Positions 1 to 10,823 of a DNA stretch of 64,000 nt are shown here, piece by piece. The stretch's first letter is position 1. Each line of letters starts with the position of its first letter. The DNA is from Adiantum capillus-veneris (Eukaryota; Streptophyta; Polypodiopsida; Polypodiales; Pteridaceae), in NCBI GenBank assembly GCA_014529385.2, contig CM043966.1:109474808-109538807 (forward strand). The letters run 5' to 3'. The notes beneath the pieces are model-generated. The model was not told the origin of the DNA. It did not search any database and saw nothing but the letters and a program-made list of their open reading frames with translations. The position numbers and the translations under genes are program-made.

Positions 1-840
1 GCTCTTGGGAAACACAATCGTAAACCCTTTCCTCTTTCAAATACAACTCATTCTCATGACATATTGGATCTTGTTCATACTGATATATGTGGACCTCTAC
101 CTTTTTTCGAGATCACAATATCACAAATTCAACCTTATGCTAACTTGATTGGATGTCTTCAGTTTGTTGGCATGAACACTCATCTGATATTCTGTTAGCT
201 GCTAATTATCTTGGACACATCTTGCATGTCCTTCTCTTAAGCATTGGTCTGCTGCAAAGCGTGTATTGAAATACTTGAAAGGCACTATAGATTTTGGTTT
301 AGTCTATCGACGACAACTCACATCGGATTCTATGCAATCTCTTTCTCTTTTGGGTTACACAGATGCAGACTGGGCAAGCTCACATTTATCTATGCGATCT
401 ACTAGTGGAAATTGCTTCTTTATACATGGTTGTTTTTGTTTCTTGGACCAACAAGAAACATCGTAGTTGTGTTGCAGTTTTCTTCGATTGAGTCAGATGA
501 ATATTTTGCGGCATCACTTCCATCTCGTGAGTTGATTTGGCTTCGACAAATGCTGGTTGATATTGGTCACTCTCCTCTTTCTAGCACACCCTTGCGGTGT
601 GACAACCAAAGTGTTATTAGCCTTGCAAAAGACTATGTTCAACATAATAAGTCAAAGCACATTTCTGTCCATTATCATTATGTCAGGTATGAAGTATGCA
701 AAGGAACCATTATGGTTGAACACTGTCCAAGTGACCAGATGATTGCAGACATTTTGACCAAAGGCCTCAATGAGTCACGTTTCATCCTCTTGCGTTCGGA
801 GCTTGGATTTGCTTCGGCCTCACTATTTCTAGATTAGCTT
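1..840 (+). pseudogene. Copia-A fragment: integrase remnant fused to RNase H end
   Basis: This is the 3' part of a Copia polyprotein closely matching the fuller copy at 7700-15136. Positions 1 to about 115 match the pre-integrase/integrase start there (12239-12350). The sequence then jumps to the late RT region (matching from about 13755) and runs through RNase H, with recognisable DADWASSHLSM, LIWLRQMLVDIG and DQMIADILTKGL motifs, to a TAG at 835-837. Some 1.4 kb of integrase and RT is therefore missing. The rest is split over at least two frames near 460-480. Family knowledge: these blocks are the end of a Copia pol gene. The fragment cannot encode a working polymerase. Its 5' end lies outside the window. 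Confidence 0.9.
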
Positions 841-1084
841 CTTTGCTATTGTAATAGCTTTGTACATATGACATTGTAATCTTTTAGGTACCATGCACTA
901 TGCACACTCCACATTTTCACCTTGTGATATCTAAGTCACTTGAATATTTGTACATAGATGCACAATTCACTTTCACATCATCGCCGCTGGTTCATATTTC
1001 ACATTGTATAGGGGCTTGGGTTTTTCCCTTGAACTCCCCAAGGGTTTTTTCATCCAAAGCTAGAGACCTTTGTTTGAGTGGGGA

Positions 1085-1227
1085 TTTTGGAGCTATATAT
1101 GGCTAACTCTACTGAACTTGGTATCACCTATATATTTGTATCCTGCCCTCAATATGAATCAGTTTTTGGGAGCGTATATGGTGTGTCTCTTGTCTCATCT
1201 CTCTCTCTTTCTCTCTACATCTCAACA
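1085..1227 (+). repeat. 3' LTR of the Copia-A fragment
   Basis: This 143-bp block aligns over its whole length with the two LTRs at 7700-7842 and 14994-15136 and ends in the same CTCAACA. The first bases read TTTTGG instead of TGTTGG, so the canonical TG start is mutated. A G-rich polypurine-like tract lies just upstream (about 1074-1084). It differs from the other LTRs at several positions, so this copy is older. The matching 5' LTR would lie outside the window, so no target duplication can be checked. Confidence 0.88.
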
Positions 1228-1263
1228 AAGCAGGCCCACTACCCATAGACCACGATTGAAGAT

Positions 1264-1264
<1 letters not shown>

Positions 1265-1322
<58 letters not shown>
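1265..1322. repeat. (CT)29 microsatellite
   Basis: Uninterrupted CT dinucleotide run of about 58 bp. The rest of 1228-1461 holds no gene I can support. Confidence 0.97.
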
Positions 1323-1324
<2 letters not shown>

Positions 1325-1458
1325 TGACCACCTCTAGCTAACAGACCACCGCCTCCAACTGTCGGACCCCCCTCTTGCATCGCCTTTTGCTAAGGGAGCA
1401 TTGGGAACCACCACATCCAAACCCTGCCTTACAATTTATGCCATCCCCACTGCAACCC

Positions 1459-1461
<3 letters not shown>

Positions 1462-1538
<77 letters not shown>

Positions 1539-1568
1539 AGAGAGAGAGAGAGATAGATAGATAGATAG
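1462..1568. repeat. Compound (GA)n-(GATA)n microsatellite
   Basis: About 35 GA repeats, a few imperfect GGGA units, then four to five GATA repeats. Short ORFs here are products of the repeat. Confidence 0.96.
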
Positions 1569-1621
1569 TTCTATTATCGTCCTGGGAGGTCAAATATGAC
1601 CTATGGGACCAAATGAACATG

Positions 1622-2281
1622 TCATGTGGTGTTAGTGGAGTTCATAAGTGACTCTCGATGCTCAAAAATGGCTGAAATGAGCGTCGCAATAGAGAGTCCA
1701 CATCGTGGTTGGGAGAGGAAGGTATGTAGGGAGAGCTCATGGCTGAATATATGGGGAAAAGAGGACCTAATGTGGTCAAAAGCTGAGCACTCAAGTAGTG
1801 TGTGGTACTCACTCTCTCGCACTTGACGAGGGCATAAGGTGCAAAGTCGATGACACTCCTCGCCAGTGCCCCAACGTCCTGTCTCGCAGCGTAGAGAATG
1901 GGAGCTAAGACGAATGGAGGCAATGGTGCAGATCGCACTCAACGGGATGGGCTCAAGGATGTAGGAATGGGTTCGGTTACCTCGTTCTGAGAAGAAGAGA
2001 GATTTGTAGTTTGGGGCAACGTGTGTGGTGTAATGGCTGAAGCGAGAACCTCCGGATTTCTCCCAAGCCATGATACATTGGCGTTGTAAGAAGGCCTCAT
2101 TAACTTGGGAGTCGATCGACGCATCCTTGACCAAGTGACATGCATCCCATCTTCCAAACCATTTCTTGATATCAAGCATCCACCCCGAACTTAGTATTTT
2201 GCTCTTGCATGTCTTTTGAACCTTTTGACTTGCTTCATATGCGATTCTAGGAAGTCGATGCAAAGGGCTACGTTGCTTCAT
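1622..2281 (-). pseudogene. LINE-type C-terminal zinc-binding domain fragment
   Basis: An uninterrupted 219-codon reading frame on the minus strand. Near residues 145-165 it has a CTLC, then about ten residues, YHTLLEC arrangement (C-x2-C ... H-x4-C), followed by AFDHIRSSFPHIF. This is the zinc-binding C-terminal tail typical of non-LTR retrotransposon polymerases. No RT palm, endonuclease or poly(A) tail is visible around it. It is different in sequence from LINE-1 and LINE-2 of this window, so it probably comes from another clade. The first codons sit in a 43-bp tandem duplication, so the true start is unknown. Inference: dead fragment of a LINE, although the frame is still open. Confidence 0.6.
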
Positions 2282-2298
2282 ATGCGATTCTAGGAAGT

Positions 2299-2301
<3 letters not shown>
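2230..2301. repeat. 29-bp direct repeat, 43-bp spacing
   Basis: A 29-bp segment at 2230-2258 recurs at 2273-2301 with at most one difference. A (GA)14-15 run follows immediately at 2301-2329. This is either a small tandem duplication or a relic of target-site duplication around the neighbouring LINE fragment. Confidence 0.85.
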
Positions 2302-2329
<28 letters not shown>

Positions 2330-2334
<5 letters not shown>

Positions 2335-3400
2335 GGGTTTTTTTCCTTGATAGTTTTTCTGCATTTCTTTGGAGTGATGCATGAGTTTTTCATGTGTACA
2401 TAGATGTAAATGACAAGAAAGGTAGATGAAATAATCCCTACCCCTCCTCTGGTTCAAGAATCAGAGTGATCCATTTGTACAATTATGAATGGTTCCTATT
2501 TGGAACTTACTTGTGGACACTGGGAATGTTTTCTAGAATGTTAGAAAGGGATTCTCTCTCTATGCCTTCAGGTGATAAAGAACTTATGCACATATATGAC
2601 CAGAGAAATTTCATGGTAAAGGTGCCACTCAGTTGCTCCAGTGATTGAGTATCTTATCTGGATATTGAATTGGGATTTCTCTCATATGTTGTGATATACT
2701 TGCAAGCAAGACCTTTTGGGTAAGCAGAAAATTTAAAAAGACAAGAAGGATTGATCCTGTGTACTCCATCTTAGGATTGTTCCTCAATCTGGAATATCCT
2801 TCTTGATGCTTGTCGAGAATGAGCAGAGTTAGTTGTGGACAATGGCTATTAAATAAGAAGTTAAGTTTTCTAATGTTAATGTATAAGACGTGCACAAGGC
2901 AAATGTATCTATGAAAATTAGGAGATATTGCATATAAAGTGTTAGAGTAAGGATACTCTCAGGTTTGCATCAGGATCCATGGGACATTTCCTGTGCTATT
3001 AAGGCATGTGAATTATCATCATCAAGAAACCCGTCCTTACATGGGCACTCATAATGCAGTTCAAGGAGAAATAATATATCTCAGAAGGAGCATGTGGATG
3101 TGCGATGACTTCCATGTTGCTACATCACGTATATCAAAGCTTGAGATGCGAATATGGTTGTCAATGAGCCATGTGAACAAAACCTTGAGACATTTTAAAA
3201 GACTCAATTTAAAAAATGAATATAGCATGCTGCTTGCACCTAACTGGATGATGAAAGAGGTAAGCCATGATCAAGTCTTTTTGGATTGAATCCCAACGAG
3301 CACTTATGGGAGGCATAAGTAGAGAGAAAATGTGATTTCATAAGGAGGGAGAAGGGGGAGAAGCTGCACAGGTTTTAATAAAGAACAAATTGCGTCTTTC
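2330..3400. other. Unassigned stretch without a recognisable gene
   Basis: Only short unrelated ORFs, the longest being 98 codons at 2993-3289 on plus. None resembles a family I know. No repeats shared with the rest of the window were noticed. It may be the remnant of an old gene or element, but I cannot support a call. Confidence 0.5.
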
Positions 3401-3404
3401 TTAA

Positions 3405-3603
3405 GAAGCTGCCTTCAGGCCAGCTTGCCATAGCCTGTGAGATGGAGGAATGAAAGTAAGAGAGCTACTATGTATGCACAGAATTGAGCAAGAGAGGGAG
3501 GAATATGTTGCTATCCAGCCATACTTGTGAGCCCATATGAGTGAGAGAGACATAGTTGCTCCGGCTTTTGCAAGATAGAGTGGGAGAGAGAGCGGTATAA
3601 ATG
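3405..3603. repeat. GA-rich repeat shared with the LINE-1 3' flank
   Basis: About 190 bp here align well with 16606-16795, sharing the GCCATA-CCTGTGAGAT start, the GAGCAAGAGAGGGAGGAATATG block and the AGAGAGCGGTATAAA end. A weaker partial copy starts near 3851. The remainder of 3604-4163 is GA-rich low-complexity DNA. ORFs on the minus strand here are long only because of base composition. Confidence 0.8.
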
Positions 3604-4163
3604 CATGTGTGCAGCCCAAATTGGCACAACACATAGTGAAAGAGAGAGGGAGGGCTGCTGCCCAGCCATAGTGTGCAAGGAAGAGAGGGTAGCCATCTCT
3701 TTTGTTTATGGAAAGAAAAAGAAAGGGAGCTGCATATGGTGCAATTCCAAGAGAGAGAGTGTGTCTTATAGCCGGGTATTTGGCCCAATTGATTGGGAGT
3801 AGAGGAAGGAATTCTTGCGCAATAGAGAGATAAAGGATCACCATTATTTTTGAGAAGCTGCCCTCTGGTCCAGCTTCCATAGCCGTGTACAAGAGAGTGA
3901 GTGACAGAGAGATAGGTATTTTCCATTTTTTGATGTAAGTGGTAGTGAGAATGAGAAGGGATATAAAAAACTATGGCTTGTGTGGACATATGTATAAGGT
4001 AGAAAAAAGGTGCAAGTATTGAAACAAAACAAAATGCTAACGTATGCCACTTATAACAAAAACGTTGTCTTCTGTGCACCCCCGCCACTCGAGGCTTCCT
4101 CCTTGTCTTGGCACTGCTGCTCGAGTGTTACTCCTTCTGCAGATGTGTTCCACCCATCATTCA

Positions 4164-5887
4164 TGGCCTCTCCCCCGACCCATCTAGGTCCACCTCTATC
4201 ATCTCCCTGAAAGAAACCTCACAAAAAATCTACAATCGGCCAAGACAGGCGGCCATTTTTTAAATGTATGGTCTAGTTAGGGTTAGCCCGCGTCTAGCAA
4301 GGTAGCTATGGCGTAGCTCTTCGTCTTCTCCATCGTACCTGCCTGCGAGGGCAGGATATTCTCCTCATCATTCCCCCCGTGCCCCCCTTTCCAAGCTCAC
4401 GCGTCATCCTCAGCGAGTGCATGGGACGCATCTAATTCCCTGCCTCACCGCACGTCACTTCTGCTCTCGAATGTCCCTTCCCCGCATTTGGCCCCCATCG
4501 ATCACCCTCTATCCCTAGCAAGTGAGGACCCCCTGATCTCCAAACTGATTCCACCAGAGCTCATGGATAAACTCAGACTGGACCTTTTTGCTCGACAGTC
4601 CCTGCTCGAGGAAAAAGCTCTGCATGATGGCCCCGTCCCTGTCCGCCAGCCAAGGAAATCAAGAAGTTGCTAGAGCTTCTCTCGGAGGAGGCGTACAACA
4701 GTCCTCCCCGATTTTTCAATGCTGCCTAGGCATTGAGCATGCTCAACAGAGCGAAGGACAAGCTTCAACAAGTAAGCCCTCAATACTTTTACCTTCCTCT
4801 CAAGTCAGAAAGGTGGAGAGAGAACTGGAAAGTAAAGCACTGGTTGTTCTGTTGGTGGGACCCCGTCCTCCAGTGGATTTTCTCAAATCGTGGGTAAACA
4901 AGGGTGGACCTCTAGGGGGTTGGAAGTGGAGTCCATTCAGTGTCTACCCAAGAACCACTTTCTGTTTGTTTTTAGGGAGCCGGAGATGGCCTTTCAAGCG
5001 TTGAGTTCTGGCCAGTGGGTCATAAGAAACTCGCCGCTCTGCCTCTTTTGGTGGAACAAGGACTTCAACCCTGAGATTTTTGCTTCCAGGAACTTCCTCG
5101 TCTGGGTAGAGTTTACCAATCTCCCTCTCCATCTGTACATCCACCTCTCCCCTATGGAGGGCAGGCTGGGAAAAGTATTAGGGGGCAGACCTAAACAGGA
5201 CTTCTACAACCCTTCCTGTCACCCCAGGTTCTGGTGGAGATGGATATCTCCCACCCTAACAAGCTCCCCCCCTCCATAGAAATTCGGATTGATGATGGTG
5301 AGGTTCTTGACCAGCCGATTGAGTACAAGTATCTTCCTGATACTTGTTTCCTATGTGGCAAAAGAGGGCACTTTGTGTGTGCATGTCCACTCAAAGCTCC
5401 TCCTGACCCCCCGACACCTACCCCCCATCCTCAGTAGGACCCCCCACTCAGACCCCCTATTCCCTCTCAGTAGCCCAGTCCTTCCAGCCAAGTGAGACAG
5501 AGGGCAAACACTGCCACTAATAAAGCTAAACCGGTCAAAAGGAAGGACCCAAAAGGAAAATCCCCAAATCGCTTCTCTATACTGGCCAAACTTCACGAGT
5601 CTGTGGACTCGGACTCTGATGAATCTGGTGAATTCATCCCCCCAACTCAAGCTCAACAACCACAAACTGACATGAGTCTGGATGAGGAAGTCAATACACT
5701 CAACAAACAATCCCTGCTAGACCTCAACAAAGAGAATGTCCCACTTGTTGAACTGGCCTTGGTTCCTGCCCATATTACTCCTTCACCTATGGAAGTGCTA
5801 AAGAACAATAAAAGAAACCATGACATTTTTGCCCAGACGCCGACTAGGCAGACTAGTAGCCACAAGAACAAGCGGGTTATCAAATGA
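4164..5887 (+). pseudogene. LINE-1 ORF1 (DUF4283 plus zinc knuckle), broken
   Basis: Nucleic-acid-binding ORF1 of a plant LINE; the protein would coat the element RNA. Moving between frames one can read an N-terminal part (4488-4670), a DUF4283-like stretch (about 4890-5150: FLFVFREPEMAFQAL, then WVIRN and VWVEFTNLPLHLY), and a zinc knuckle CFLCGKRGHFVCAC (5346-5387, C-x2-C-x4-H-x4-C). A charged tail runs to the TGA at 5885-5887. The blocks sit in at least three frames, so there are several indels. The real start is uncertain; the first plausible ATG of the region is at 4164. The stop overlaps the ORF2 start as ATGA. Identification rests on DUF4283 and knuckle order, which is typical of plant L1-type elements. 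Confidence 0.82.
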
Positions 5888-6900
5888 AAGTCCTTTCCTG
5901 GAATGTGAAGGGTCTCTCAGAACCAAACAAAGTCAAGAGGATTGCTTACTAGGTTCGGAGTAGTCCTGCTGATTTTTTAGTACTTCAAGAAGTCAAGACC
6001 TCGGGGGAAAATTTTTCCTCTGCACTAGAATCTATTTCTTCCAAGCATCATTGAATTGTTGACTCTCACCCCCATTGCTCGAGAGGTTGTGTTCTTGGAA
6101 TCCCTGAAGAATTCAAATCCTCATACATAGCCCAATGCTCGGGGCACAGCTGGTGCTCAGTCTTCATCCCCCACCCTCTCAACACCAGGGTAGTTGGGGT
6201 ATATGCTAGAGGGTCTATGGCAGATCGTACTAAGATGTGGAAAGAGCTACCACTCTTCCAAGAACCCCTTATTATGGTGGGTGACTTCAATATGGTTGAA
6301 ACCCTTGAGGATAGGTTTCTGTCCAAAGGCATTATTGACAAAGGAACTTAGCTGAAAGCTTGGGATTCCCTCAAGCAATCTAAGTAGCTTTGGGATGCGA
6401 GTACTATAGGCAAATGTACCTGGAAAAACTATGGCAAAGGGAATCTGGCCAGAAAAGCTAGAATTGACAAATGTTACCTGGATGTCTCCCTTGTGAATTC
6501 CTTCTCCAGGGTAAAATCCAAGGTCCATTACAACACTTGCATTTCAGATCATTATCCTATCATCCTTACCATTGATGATAAATTTTCTAAGCTTAGAAAC
6601 AGTTGGTTCCACACGGATCCCTCCCTTTTCAAATTCAAAGTGGTCCAAGAATCTGTCAAGACTATCTGGGATCAAGCTTTCCAAGAATTTTGCTCTCCCT
6701 CCAAATCTTGGAGAAAAGCAGTCAAAGACACCCAGGCCAACCTTATCAGGTTCAGAAAGGAGGTCACTGCAATTCGCAAACAATGCAGGGACAACATTTA
6801 TGAAGAACTAGTTATCTTGAAGGCAGCCCCTCCCTCGTCTGACACCCAAGACCAGATCTCCTCCCTTAGGAGGCAAATCATCAGCCACAGGAGGAGATAA
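5884..6900 (+). pseudogene. LINE-1 ORF2, endonuclease (EEP/APE-like) part
   Basis: Begins with an ATG overlapping the ORF1 stop and reads MKVLSWNVKGLS, the usual start of the apurinic-type endonuclease of plant LINEs. Further motifs are LQEVKT (about 5985), VGDFNMVE (about 6280) and SDHYPI (about 6547), which supply the Asn, Glu, Asp and His residues expected in this metal-dependent nuclease fold. It would nick target DNA to prime reverse transcription. In-frame stops occur near 5949, 6053, 6349 and 6385, so it is inactive. It leads into the reverse transcriptase part. Confidence 0.9.
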
Positions 6901-7699
6901 TCCATAAGCACGCCAATATTTTCTTCAAGCAGTGGTGGGCAGAGAAAGTGGATAGGCCTACGAAGGAAATGTTCAAATCTCTTCGAAAGAAGAACACCAG
7001 AGATCGTATTCCTCTGTTTAAAGGGCCTTCTCTGATTAGTTCGGATGAGCAGAATCTCGAATATGTGAGGGCTCATTTTGCCTTATTGTTTAGCCCCCCT
7101 GAGTCTCTCTCCTTAGAGGCCATGGAAGCGCGTATCGACACCCTCTCTTGAAGGGTCAAAGTCATTCCCAACTTTGAAGCCTTTCTTGTTGACTCCCCTC
7201 TGTCCACTTCTGATTTTGTGCAGGCAATCGAGAACCTGAAGCCCAACAAAACTCCAGCTTGGATGGTCTGCCTGCTAAGTTTTACCAGCAGTTCAAAGAA
7301 ATCTTGGCCCCATTTCTTCTTCGTGTCTGGGAGGATTCTCTTTCTCATAAGGCCCTCCCTTGCTCCATAAACACAGGAGTAATCAAACTTCTTCACAAAC
7401 GGGGTGTAAAAGACAACATCTCTAATTGGAGACCCTTGACAATGTTGAACACAGCGTACAACATTTGTGCCAAAGCAGTAGCTAATCGGATGTGCGTGAT
7501 GCTCATGAAATGGATTTCCAAAGAACAAAAAGGATTCATTAAAGGTCAAAAACTGATTGAGGCAGTAATCTCACTTTGGAAAGGATTTGACCATACCACT
7601 GAGTCTGGTCGAGATTTTGAGTTTGTTAAGATTGACTTTGATAAGGCTTATGACAGACTTGAATGGTCATTTATCTTAATATGAATGGAAGCAATGGGC
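6900..7699 (+). pseudogene. LINE-1 ORF2, N-terminal half of reverse transcriptase
   Basis: Reverse transcriptase fingers and first palm part. The best segment is 7259-7684, containing MDGLPAKFYQQF, NWRPLTMLNTAYN, KGFIKGQ and the palm motif FVKIDFDKAYDRLEW, which carries the first catalytic aspartate. Reading frames change near 7150-7260 and a stop lies at 7682-7684. The coding sequence is interrupted at 7699 by the Copia-A insertion and resumes at 15142. Reading MEAMG before the insertion and FGVN after it restores the usual plant LINE RT order, with one copy of TGGGC counted. Confidence 0.92.
7695..7699. repeat. Target-site duplication TGGGC, left copy
   Basis: Five bases directly before the 5' LTR at 7700. 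The same TGGGC follows the 3' LTR at 15137-15141. Five bases is the usual duplication made by Copia integrases. Confidence 0.95.
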
Positions 7700-7842
7700 T
7701 GTTGGAGCTATATATGGCTCACTCTACTGAACTTGGTCTCACCTATATATTTGTATCTCGTCCTCAATATGAATCAGTCTTTGGGAGCGTATATGGTGTG
7801 TCTCTTGTCTCGTCTCTCTCTCTTTCTCTCTACATCTCAACA
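7700..7842 (+). repeat. 5' LTR of Copia-A
   Basis: 143 bp, starts TGTTGG and ends CTCAACA, so it has the TG...CA ends with a short inverted TGTTG/CAACA. Matches 14994-15136 with two differences. It is short for a Copia LTR and contains a CT-rich 3' third. Confidence 0.96.
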
Positions 7843-7854
7843 TGGTATCAGAGC
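7843..7854 (+). other. Primer-binding site (initiator Met tRNA)
   Basis: TGGTATCAGAGC starts directly after the 5' LTR. It is the sequence complementary to the 3' end of plant initiator methionine tRNA, used by most plant Copia elements to prime minus-strand DNA. Confidence 0.95.
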
Positions 7855-8365
7855 GGTAACGATCACGCACCGATTCAATTCATGGTGACACAACAGTATG
7901 TGTATACGATTCACATGTAAGATTCAAAAGTGCTACAAATTTTATTTTTTAGCGTTGATTCTTGTTAATTGTGATTGTTTTGTGTTAGGAAGAATATGAT
8001 TAGTGTTTTATGTGGCGTTTATTTCTAATCAATCTAATCGTTGATTACGTTTTCTTGTTGATGACACCCTAAACTTCATCTCAATTTTTCTTGCTGTTCT
8101 GCTCAAAATTTGGAGAAACGGGAAAAGCACAAAGGAGCGTAGCACAATGGCACTTTTCATCCAAAACTTGTTCGTCTCCTCGAGCTCTTCGATTTGAGTT
8201 CTAGCTTTGCGTCAATCGGAATTCGCAACAGAAAGTTATGTTGTTTTTACTGCAATTGAGCTTGACGCAGCTTTCTTCGTCCTACTTCTTTGTGAAGCGT
8301 CCGCGATCGTTTTTCTTATTTTGGCGTTAACTTTTTCGAGAAGATTTAGCTTTTTTCTATTCCTA

Positions 8366-8585
8366 TTGTGGCCGTCAATCTTGCGTCTCACGCCACTCTA
8401 TTTTGCGGACTTGCTTATTATTAATGTCTCCTTTACCCTGCCTTTTTTGGGTGACGTCTCTCACATCTTTGGACGTTGTGGCCGTCAATCTTGCGTCTCA
8501 CGCCACTCTATTTTGCGGACTCGCTTATTATTAATGTCTCCTTTACCCTGCCTTTTTTGGGTGACGTCTCTCACATCTTTGGACG
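8366..8585. repeat. 110-bp tandem duplication in the Copia-A leader
   Basis: 8366-8475 and 8476-8585 are almost identical (one base, TTGC versus TCGC, noticed). Near-identity suggests a recent duplication. Confidence 0.93.
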
Positions 8586-10291
8586 TTCCTTGAGTATCCT
8601 TCTTACGTTTATCGTTGACAGAACGCAGTACTCATATCTCTCTCATTCTCAATTGCGGCCTTCACCATATACGGTGTGCAGATTCTGCGATCTTATCTTA
8701 TACGTTGATAGCCGTTTTTCGACTCTCCGTAATTGCCATAGTGAGTTACTCCACCCTACCAAAATCACCTAAACACTGTGGCTATTTTTACCTTTTCATT
8801 GTACATAGGCGTGCGTGAGTTAAGGGGCTTTTCCCATATCTTCTTAAAACCCTCAGCTAGCTAGTCATTGGGCTAGTTGAGCCAAAAAAAAAAAAAAAGA
8901 TATATTATGGCCCGTTTTTTTGTAAATATTTCATTGTATATAGGGCCTAGATATAAGGAATTTTCATAATTATTTTGGTATTTATTTAAATATTTCTACC
9001 TAGGTGTGTGTTATTTGTCTATGTATGCTATGTACATTGACTCACCATTACCACAATTTTCTTTCCATTTTGCATGCTCTTTATTCCTTATAAAAATATC
9101 TTCACACAAGCTTCTCTTATTTTTGGTGTGAATCCTCTCCTAAGAAAAAACCTCAAAAATACTTTCCACCATCAGTCATTGCCTTTCACTAAATTCCTAT
9201 TCCTTACAGGTATTATTTCTTACCTCTTTTAAATAAATATACATAAATAAAACAAATGAGGGCCCTCCTCATTTGATTCCCTATATTTTCATATATTTAT
9301 TTTTTATATATTTATAGCCCACACTATTCTAGATTCCATAAATTGTTTATATATACTAGCCTGTCTTTTTTCATCATATCCATGTATTATATTTGTACAT
9401 AATCCACAACCATGCACATTTTCAAAACCCTAGGAATCAATTATGTCATGCTCTCATGCAAGGAGGGGCTCCCCTTTGGAGCCATATGCAAATTCAACAA
9501 AAGGGGGGCCACTGAAGACTTTTTGTGAAGAAAAATCAGGTCTTTTGGTGGGATTTTTAATATCCATCTCCACTCCGAATTTGAAGCGGTGGTCAAAAGA
9601 GACAATGTGGACCAAGATCTGAATAATCATCTCAAACATTTTGATGATTTTTGGAGCAACCACCGATGAGCTATGATTTTTTGACTGGACCCCAGTCTGC
9701 CCACTTTTCTCACAAGTAGCCCATAGTCTTCTCTCACCTCTTTCCACACTTCTACACACACACACACATTCCTCTCAATCTCTCACTCAAACCTACACCT
9801 TCAATGGTTTCCCTTACCTTCTTCACCATTAACCTCTCCTCTTACTCCCATAGCTCTCATATGAGCTCCACATGTACATACACCATCTCTATGCCTCTCT
9901 CTATTATCTCCAAAGTACAATTCCATCTTACCCCTTCTCTATATACATGAAATTCAGCATGTAAACCATACTTAAACTCTGCAAATCAAGAGATATCATC
10001 AACCAAATTTCCATTTTCATCGTGATAATCAACCTTGGCGACGGTGGCGTAAAGAAGAGAAGACAAAGAAGAACATCGATAGTCATTTTGAGAACCTACA
10101 CAAGTAAGTCCTTCTTCAAGCTTCACCATCACAAGGATTTCCTCACTTCATTCAACCATCTTACTTCAACTATTCTACCCATTGTAAATATAACTTTGTA
10201 GTGATTACTAACACTAACCACTAACATACTAACACAAAATAGCCATTGACCTAACCATAAAAGACACCTCACCTCAAGACATGTGTATAGC

Positions 10292-10293
<2 letters not shown>

Positions 10294-10337
<44 letters not shown>
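10294..10337. repeat. (CT)n microsatellite
   Basis: About 22 CT units inside the Copia-A leader. Confidence 0.95.
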
Positions 10338-10338
<1 letters not shown>

Positions 10339-10823
10339 TACTTACTTTCACCTTATCTACCATCAATAATGCTCTCTTTTGAGCCCACATCCATGACTAA
10401 AGCAGACAAACAAGGCCTGCAATGTTTTGATATTCAAAAAAATCATAATCCTGATTTGTTAGCTTCTAAATTAGGATTTCCAATAATCTTAATGAGGGGT
10501 CTCTAACCTATAAATAGGCCCCTCTCCTTCTTGTAAAACAACCTCCAATATCTCACATAGCACCCCAACACTCTATGCGTCAGGAGAGACTTAGGTGTAG
10601 CAACCACTTGTGAGCTTCACTCTTGGTGTGAGAGAAGCTTTTAAGCTACACATTGCAAGTAAGAGAGCGTGAGTTCCACAAATCTCAAAACCACTATTGT
10701 ATGTGATCCTTCATCTCATGAATAAATTGAGGTTTGGTGCATCAAAGGCGTGATTCGACGTTCAAATCTTCGTCCTTCCATTTGTGCAATACGGTTTGGT
10801 GAATTGATACGGATAATGATAAC

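Larger units (their letters stand above)
7855..10800 (+). other. Long leader of Copia-A, noncoding
   Basis: About 2.9 kb between primer site and gag, unusually long for Copia. It holds a 110-bp tandem duplication (8366-8585), AT-rich sequence (8880-9460), a CT microsatellite (10294-10337), and near 10505-10740 a TATA-like CTATAAATAGG followed some 200 bp later by AATAAA. The last pair resembles the promoter-to-polyadenylation part of another LTR. No reading frame here looks coding. Confidence 0.7.

Noticed and set aside
2466-2895. Possible pentatricopeptide-repeat remnant
   Set aside because: I compared the plus frames with the usual 35-residue pattern and found no repeating unit or conserved box.
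3401-4088. 163- and 206-codon minus-strand ORFs
   Set aside because: They overlap each other in different frames over GA-rich repeat DNA. Composition explains the length and no family is recognisable.
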